Source of the DNA: Incurvaria masculella
Lineage: Eukaryota > Arthropoda > Insecta > Lepidoptera > Incurvariidae
Reading direction: 5' to 3'
Length of the DNA: 64,000 nucleotides
Assembly: GCA_946894095.1 (NCBI GenBank)
Contig: OX335657.1
Coordinates: 8,866,001-8,930,000, forward strand
Shown: in pieces, positions 56,749 through 64,000 of the stretch
Position numbering within the stretch: the stretch's first letter is position 1
Layout: each line of letters begins with the position of its first letter
The notes under the pieces: model-generated
The model's input: the letters and a program-made list of their open reading frames with translations, nothing else
Told to the model about the DNA's origin: nothing
Database searches by the model: none
Made by a program: the position numbers and the translations under genes

Positions 56749-57879
56749 ATATATTTAAAATATATTTATAATATAAATTTGCATTACATCAATGTGAGGA
56801 TAGTGATTATGAATGAATATAAAATAGAATAGATAATAAAACATTATCTGCAGTTGTTTCGAAATATTACTCATTCAATTCAAACATTTGTTTAATGTTT
56901 TGAAAACTTACGGTTTTCCGGTGTGCAATGCCGTGCTTGGCCGACATGTTTTCAAGTTTTCAAAACATTATGTACAGCGACGGTGTAAATCTAAGAACAT
57001 AAACATGTGTTTTTTTGAAAATATATATGCTCACGCCAATATGGCATGGATGACCTAGGTGGGTAGTTTGCAATTCACAAGCATTCAATCCCATCCGCAG
57101 TTTTTCCTATGCCACTCTTGCTCTGTCAAGCATGGTGCACGCATGCGCCGCGTCCCCGCAAACTTTCATCGTGGAGCTCCTCTTAGGGCTCCACGCCCGC
57201 AACCCGCCGCGCGCCTGACCACGCTGTGTCGTCTCGCCTCGTCTGGGCGAAGTGCTGTGCCGCCGAACGCTGTCCCGGGACCCGACGCCTAGGAGCTGGT
57301 GCTGCTGGAGGTAGGTGGCTGTTCCTACTCCTCTGGGGGCCCGCTGTGACGTCCCGAGGCTACCGGGATATAAAAATTGCATATTTAGAGCAGTATTCTG
57401 CATTTATTTCCTCCAACATTACTTAATTAAGTTGTTGTAAGGTAATTTTTTTTTGTGACTTTTATGTTATGCACATCAATACGAAATCTAATTAAACTGC
57501 AAGGTTTTTAGAAATTAATTTGAAGTGCATGTTAGGTTAGGTTAGGTTTTATATTTATAATATTTTTTTATCGAAACTCAGCGAAGTTTTTTGTGATAGA
57601 TTAACATGTACTTAACCATACTTAGAATAGCGCCATGTTTGAGTTGACTGGTACATTTGATGGAAAGCATATCTTTATATCTTTATATTATATCTTTAAG
57701 AAATATTTATCAATTTAGACAAAAAGGTAAAATGTTCTACCAGACCCGCTACAACCCAATTTTCCCAGAGAGTTATTTGTTGTTTGTTTGATGATATTGA
57801 ATGATATATATTAGATGATATCATGATATTTTTTCACGTGATAAAACGTTTAGGGAAATATATAATAAGGAATTGTCAG
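56749..57879. other. no gene seen; GC-rich patch 57120-57340
   Basis: The patch contains a donor-like GAG|GTAGGT near 57310, but no recognisable peptide precedes it. A perfect 16-bp inverted repeat (AATGTTTTGAAAACTT) lies near 56896 and 56952. A TTAGG-like tract lies at 57533-57550. Confidence 0.3.
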
Positions 57880-58080
57880 TTCGATAAAACACAGCGAAAA
57901 AGAACTGGAAAGAAGCTTCGATGGACTTTTATTTCATCATCCAGTTAGTCTATGTCTACAAAAGTGTTTGTTAATTTGTTGGAGAAAAACACGAGTAAAA
58001 ACACTAAATTAAAAATAGTTCACAAAAATGAACATTCACTGCCTTATGCAACAGTTCATAACTATTTGAAATATTTCTCT
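57880..58080 (+). mobile_element. LINE 3'-end repeat (GAAGAAGAACTGG family)
   Basis: 'cacagcgaaaaagaactgga' + 'aagaagcttcgatgg', then 'tccagttagtctatgtctac' and 'ccttatgcaacagttcataa', the order seen at 1508-1740. Confidence 0.6.
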
Positions 58081-58260
58081 GAAGTAAGTATACATTTACT
58101 AAATTATCGTGATCTTTTCCGAATTATTTGACGTCTCATATTACGGAAATTTAAATCACAATATCAATACGAATGAATTTACATAAAATTTCAAGCTCTT
58201 TAAGAAACAGTTAGTTTATTTTGTAGGAAACTATAGGTTATTTTTACGGTAAAAATCCTT

Positions 58261-58480
58261 TTTAGGGTTCCTGTCACAGGGCTGTTTCTCATGAACCGTA
58301 ATAGGTAGGTAGGCAGGCCTTTTTAGAGAAGGTGTGTTTATTTTGCCTATATAACAACAAATTGGTAAAAAAAGATAATAAAAAGTTGCCCACACAAAAA
58401 AACAGTTTTTTTTGTATTAAAACTTGCATGATGCAACGGAACCTTTTATATGCGAGTCCGACTGGGCCGGGTTTTTTTTT
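58261..58480 (+). repeat. CCGT-core repeat, copy lacking the CCGT units
   Basis: 'tagggttcctgtcacagggc' + 'tgtttctcatgaaccgtaat' and the end 'cggaaccttttatatgcgag' + 'tccgactgggccggg'. The CCGT tandem is deleted. Confidence 0.65.
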
Positions 58481-59149
58481 CATTTAAACATGCAAACCTA
58501 ACGAAAAATAAAAATAAATCAGGAAAATGTCCAATCATTGCAGTCTAATTCTAATTAAGTATGCGCAAACATTATAAACTAATTCAATTTATGCTCAATC
58601 ATAAAAGCTACGAGTCTTGTTTGAGTAACAATTACCTGTGTGTTACACTCAATAAATTGTTTCTGTAATTATTTAAAACCTTAAAAGTATGTACCAACAA
58701 ACCCAGTATAACAAACTTAAATGGCATGGCGTTAATAAATAGCGAACCAATACTAATCTATTGCTTAGTCTTATTCAGTCGAGACGGATTACAACACAGT
58801 GCACAGGTCCTAATATAGGTACTGTAAGCTTAATAAATCAAATCAATACGAAGATCGATAAAACGGTCTGGTACGTTAAATATTAGGTTCTTGTATGTAG
58901 TCTGGCCAACCAGACAAGTTACCTCGGCGACAGTAGAGTCGTGTGAATCTGCTAGGCCGGCGAGCTCGCATGAGAAACTGTGCAAGGAATCTGATAATAA
59001 GCGTTAAGAATCTACTGCAGGTGGCCATTTTTATAGTTGGATTTGACCAAACACTTATATCGAATTTGACACATATTCGAATGTTTTTAACCACTCAGAG
59101 CAACGAGGCTGCTTACGGCTTGACGAACCCTTGATTTTTTATTTCCTTT
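58481..59149. other. no gene seen
   Basis: Overlapping opposite frames at 58876-59134 have no motif. Confidence 0.3.
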
Positions 59150-59326
59150 ATATTTTTACTATTTGTCGTTATAGCAGCAACAGAAATACAAACTGCGTGA
59201 ACATTTCAGCTGTCTACCTATTACGGTTCATGAGACACGGACGAATGGACTGACAGACGGACGGACGGACAACGGAGGCTTAGTAATAGGGTTCCGTTTG
59301 GCACCCTTTTAGTACGGAACCCTAAA
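59150..59326 (-). repeat. CCGT-core dispersed repeat
   Basis: 'ctattacggttcatgagaca', then ACGG units and 'ggcttagtaatagggttccg' + 'cccttttagtacggaaccct', reversed relative to 40003-40215. Confidence 0.75.
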
Positions 59327-60474
59327 AAGGCAACACATATTTGTGAGGCATGGTTGTTTCTTGTTCAACATTTCACTTTTGTATAAACATTGACACAGAA
59401 ATGAAAGCGCGTGCATCGGTGTGCCCGTACAAAAAAGTCGCGTATTCAAACTGAAATTAAAACTAATAGCCATTTATCACAACTACTCTTTGGCTAAAAT
59501 CTACTCAGTATGCGTAAGAAACATACTCGTTTGGGCCCATCGAGCCCATTTAAAACATATAGTATATCAGGCGTAAAAGATAAGATGTAAAATAAGATCA
59601 GCAATTGTTCCAGTACAGCAAGAAAGCTGTACTATATTTTACTACTAGTTAAATTTCTGAATATTTTAACTTATATTGGTTGACACAACGTTATATACGA
59701 TAGTAGGCGCGATTTTTTATTTCTCGTTAAAATATGGTTATTATTGCTTTTAATTCAGATATAAATATATAGGCATAGTCCCTTCTATCGTCTTCTAACA
59801 TCTATTCCTTAGTAATATGTGGTTGGGATTGGTCAGCTTTTTTCTCCTCGATTCAATCTTTACGAGTCGCATGTATGGCTACAATATTGCTAAGACACCT
59901 GTTCCTCAGATGCCATGCGGAGTTGTTTGAAAGTTTGTTCAGTAACTTTTAATAGACCGTCGGCATTTGATACGTTTTGTAGATATTTACGGTACAAAGC
60001 AGTAATACAGCAAAATTGAAGTACATATGAATTAAATGCCCATTACGAATATTGAGGATTTTAACACAGTCAGAGGACTTGATTTAATCGTATGTTTTAT
60101 CGTCGAGTGCACCATATCTGGTTAGAGTAAAAATTAAAATATATCTGCTCTTATTTTTCGACTAAAGAAAAACCAGAGATAGTATTTTAAATATAAACCA
60201 ATAAGGCTAGATTATTGGTTTATATAAAAAAAAAACCTATATTTAAATAATCAATATTTATAATTAAGGTTATTAGGTAAAGTAATTTATAATTTAAGAC
60301 TTTTCATATTGTGGGTTGTTGTTTACTCGTAGTTCTTAGTCCTCTGCCTTAGATAGTTCTACCAAAAATGCAAGTTTTGGTAGTAGCATTTAGGTATGAA
60401 ATCATAATATTATTATATCATTAATGTGAACGAAAAAAAAGACGAAAAAAATCATAACTTAGAGACCAATGAAG
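59327..60474. other. no gene seen
   Basis: AT-rich, non-coding. Confidence 0.35.
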
Positions 60475-60575
60475 TTTTTTTGCGGGTTCTTCTATGGTTG
60501 ATCGAATCCGCGGGTCAATTAAATTGAGACATGACTTAGTGTAGTTTGACTACCAGAAGTAGAATAAATTATTGA
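60475..60575 (+). mobile_element. LINE 3' end (CGGGTTCTTCT family), copy 2
   Basis: 'gcgggttcttctatggttga' + 'tcgaatccgcgggtc' (hairpin-forming), 'gacttagtgtagtttgacta' and 'ccagaagtagaataaat', as at 37835-37940. Confidence 0.65.
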
Positions 60576-61504
60576 AAAAAAATTAAATTTATTTCTGGTT
60601 TCTTATGAATGTAAAATTTAGATAATTCAGTGACAGACCCAAATATAACCCTAATTCAACTCTAATAACAATGCTTCAAGTGATTGTTACGCTATACAAC
60701 ACAAACCATATAATAACTTAAATTAGTTTATTGCCAAACCAGTATCGATCAATTATTGATTTTCAAATATATGGTGGAGTTCAAAGTGTTGAAGTTTAAA
60801 TTACCTTTGCTTTCGTAAACATAAATTGATACTCAAAGGATTGTTAATATGTATGTTGTACTTGAAATAATTGGGGCACATAAAAGGCAGCTCCTAATAA
60901 TCCATTCAATCATAAAGGCGAGGCGGATCCACTATCTAAATTTCTTTCGAACGATTGCTAAACTACCCAATCAATCACACAAGACAATGACTTTGATGAC
61001 AACGCCTTAATGTATAATGCGAGTAGGTGTATACACGTGAAGCTAAATTATAATGTGTTAGTTAAAAATAGAAATCGTGAAAAGAGTCGTGACTGCAGCG
61101 ACTCTGTGTTGCGTGACAGACTTTTTTTGTTGCCACTGCGACAGTTAATGTGACTGCAACAATCTCAGAAATGTGACGAAAGGCGCAATAGGCCTGTATT
61201 GTTCGGAAACTCACGTTTTTTTCGGTAGTCGCGTTGTATTGAAATAGATCGCAATATCTTCTTAGGAAATGTAGAGCCATTATTGTTGCAATGAAAGGAG
61301 ATTCGATGCTATCCATTCGATCTAAATAAACGCGAAAGATACGTGGGTTCATGTTTTCAAGGTAAGCAATATTTATCCTCTATGCCAAATCTGGAAGGAT
61401 TTACAGGATTTACAAGAGATTAACTGAAAACTATAGCAAAGAAGGTCAGACACCAAACAATGCTAGGTATGGTTTACAGAAAAGATAAAGAAGGAGAAGT
61501 GTCA
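60576..61504. other. no supported gene
   Basis: A 96-codon minus-strand frame at 61062-61352 has an ATG and ordinary composition but no motif, and I do not recognise it. As this is presumably intron, I leave it uncalled. Confidence 0.25.
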
Positions 61505-61670
61505 TGTGTGTATTCCCCATGTAAATATTTGTGCATATAATCTGCGCTTCTTACGCAACGCAGTCCAACTATCACTAGTGCGAATGTGATCCTAAGATGC
61601 ATTCGCCATGTCATTCCCACCAGCATAAACCCTCCATTCTGCGACTATATTTCGTGTGGCATTAGAATTT
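61505..61670 (+). repeat. mid-size dispersed repeat, copy 3 (diverged)
   Basis: 'aagatgcattcgccatgtca' + 'ttcccaccagcataaaccct' + 'ccattctgcgactatatttc' + 'gtgtggcat' aligns with 45860-45960. Confidence 0.55.
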
Positions 61671-63259
61671 GTTTTGGGTTGTCAGTTATAGAACTTTTTT
61701 TATATACCTCTATTTATACCTTGACCTAACAAAGCTCCGTTGATCGGAAGCCAGCCATACGGTTCACAACAACTTTATAGCTGTCAAATATATACTAGGT
61801 GTCTTTGAAAGCTATTGAGCAAGCCGTAGCAAGCTCTGGTATGTTAGCTTCCTTTATCCAATCGGAATGCTTCGGCCGGCGCTCGAGCGACATTATTTAA
61901 GGTATTCGGCGGGTATTCAACTCAAATCAATGCGCACAATTTTTACAAGATAATGTCGTATAAACGCTGGGATCGTATTTATAATATGTGGGAACAGCCC
62001 GTGAGATTTCGTCGCAGTGTGAGAAAAATAAACATCGCCGCCGTGCGATCGAGCGCGGACGAAGAACTGGATTTTTTGTCGATTTTTCACGTCGAGGTTT
62101 ATGTCTCATTTCGAAACCGTGATGTTAATGTTTCCGAATGGTCTCGTTAAGAGATTGGCACATTTTTGCAATGAAATGCACTTACAGAGAGAGTGATAAC
62201 TGTTGGGTGTATAGAAGTATGTAATGCAGAACATATTTTTGCGCACTATACAGTGTCGACATACTGTCGGATTACACGTCCGCCATAAGAAAAAGTAAGT
62301 AAGTAAATTGCTGCATAATGTTTGAAGCATGACTTAAGATGGTTATACTAGCCAATTCGAATGGTTTGATTGCGTTAATTCCTGAACTCTATCGAATGAG
62401 AACATGAAAAAAAAAACATGTATAATTCCAGCTAACGTTCTACTAAAACAGAAAGAAAAATATTACAGAAATTGATATTTTATGTCTCAAATGAATTCTT
62501 TTTCAAGTTTGCGGATTATATTGATATTAAATAAGATAATACCATTCCAAAGATCCTAACATTGTCTACCCATTCAGCGAAGAACATGTTAAAATTTTCC
62601 CAATTTCTTTAACGAAACAATAAAAAACCTTTTTCGCGCGTTATGCGGGTTGGTCACATTTAGAAAGAATTATTTCGAGCTGCTCTAACTAAGCGACGTT
62701 GGGCTCTGGCTATCTCGTTTTAATCGCAAAAATTGGTCCAAAATGTTTAGGTATGATGATGATCTTAAGAAAGGTCAGGACTGACATTTTAAAGGTTTTT
62801 TAACAAACCTTTTTTACTGCAATCATAAAACTAGCCTAATATAATCTGGCGCCCGAAATTCGTCCCGATCGCACTAAAAATGGACTAGTGACCCAGGTCT
62901 GAGTTTAAAGTCATCGCCCTTAGATGAAAAAGAATGGATACGGTACCTCCATACTGACAACAATTCAAAGGCGGTCCACATTTTTATAAAACTCACACAC
63001 CTATAATTTTACATGCATACCAAACTCTACTACGTAACGGGTAACAGGGCAGGACCAAGCTATACGGAAATGTATCATGCGAAAAAGTGACAAATATATT
63101 TATCTTATCGCGGAAAAATAGAATGAGACAAAATTTCTGTGATCATCTAAGTCATCGCCCATATTTTACAGCAGCCACATATTCGATTGTACACTATTAC
63201 TTATTCTATGATCATAGGGCGACGGTGACGCCAGCGAAGAATGTTTATTATGGCTAAAA
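61671..63259. other. no gene seen
   Basis: A 65-codon plus frame at 61953-62150 (basic, MSYKRWDRIYN...) is not recognised. The rest is non-coding. Confidence 0.3.
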
Positions 63260-63400
63260 CAATCTGTGATGATATGAGCCTAACCAAGACTTTCATTAGA
63301 TTCCTAACGTTGAACAGAATGGAAAACACGGTAAATTTTCATTGCCGCTTCGACCACCGTCCATTCAATGCAATGGTATCAACGTCAACGTTATCGTCTA
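63260..63400 (-). mobile_element. SINE middle fragment, minus
   Basis: Reversed: 'accattgcattgaatggacg' + 'gtggtcgaagcggcaatga' + 'aaatttaccgtgttttccat'. Confidence 0.6.
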
Positions 63401-63689
63401 AGGACCAGCTGCAAGATAAAAACGAAAATTGTATGTAGTGAAGTAGGTAATTAGTTATTAATGCTTTAACAGATGTTTCTGTCGTTCCGGACTATTTTAC
63501 AAAATGAATAACCCTTGTCTCCACAGAATCCAAAATTTTAAATTGTTTTTATACACGAACACAACTTCGATAAAGTAAATGATATCACTTTTGAGACCAC
63601 AACTTTCGATGCCATGATCTACCCACGTAAGAAGATCAACCATGGTTGAATAATGGTCCATGTTAAAATAATTAAATGTAACTGTGCTC

Positions 63690-63855
63690 AAAAAATAAGG
63701 TCCTAGCATTCCAGCTAATTTCTACAGGAATACAGGTGTATTGTTCTGCACATCGGTTTTAAACTTGATTTTTTATGTTACTGGATTTGGAAGGCTAACG
63801 CCCATCGTCATGAGCTTAGCCCAACAAACCATGCCAGGACCTTCCCTGTAACGTA
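63690..63855. mobile_element. two SINE tail fragments in opposite orientation
   Basis: The plus fragment 63695-63750 holds 'aaggtcctagcattccagct'. The minus fragment 63775-63855, reversed, holds 'gggaaggtcctggcatggtt' + 'tgttgggctaagctcatgac'. They form a tail-facing inverted pair. Confidence 0.6.
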
Positions 63856-64000
63856 TTAATAAAATGTAACGGTGTGTAAGACTAACCTAACCGGGACTGA
63901 ACCGGCCACTTATCTCCACTATCAATTATTTATTAGTCCATCTTTTACTGGTGGACGGTGGAACACAAAATCAATAAAATATAGATCACGAGACACGCGT

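Noticed and set aside
61062..61352. 96-codon minus-strand frame as a gene
   Set aside because: No recognisable domain and no splice or promoter evidence, within presumed intron.

Overview
The window looks like AT-rich nuclear DNA of a moth or butterfly. The main evidence is one recognisable host gene fragment, a PRDM-type zinc-finger exon of the hamlet/EVI1/PRDM16 family. Around it lies a dense background of repeats that I recognise from memory as typical of Lepidoptera: tRNA-headed SINEs, RTE-type LINE ends, Helitron-like ends, a CCGT-core repeat and a cecropia-type mariner. No prokaryotic operon, CRISPR array, rRNA gene or canonical tRNA gene was seen. Family assignments come from reading, not from database searches.

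Layout. 0-12 kb: Helitron-like ends, a TTAA-flanked MITE, a LINE reverse-transcriptase tail, a 470-bp near-perfect hairpin, a damaged SINE pair and an 86-bp tandem array. 12-19 kb: two copies of a small MITE, a mariner (13.43-14.71 kb) whose transposase frame is broken by one missing base, a MITE nested in a SINE, a 176-bp foldback and a Helitron-like unit. Three copies of an odd repeat carrying a tRNA-Leu-like cloverleaf also lie here. 19-33 kb: RTE tail, second copies of two MITE families, more tRNA-like repeats in tandem, and a 1-kb element with 160-bp inverted arms. 33-48 kb: decayed LINE ends, SINEs, GC-rich islands, and a TTAA MITE whose pre-insertion site can be read from a related repeat at 21.4 kb.

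49-50.2 kb: a 1.2-kb inverted-repeat element filled with mirrored copies of an 8-11 bp motif. 50.88-51.72 kb (minus): the terminal coding exon of the hamlet/PRDM3/16 orthologue, with a CtBP-binding motif, three C2H2 fingers and a conserved acidic tail motif. 51.7-64 kb is presumably upstream intron of the same gene. No other exon of it was recognised, only repeats, one nearly complete SINE (56.3 kb) and low-copy sequence that could hold enhancers.

Apart from the hamlet exon there is no supported host protein gene, and I did not find a convincing new multi-gene system. The most unusual items are the tRNA-Leu-like dispersed repeat, the 1.2-kb nested palindrome with mirrored motif arrays, and the long perfect hairpin at 5.1-5.6 kb.
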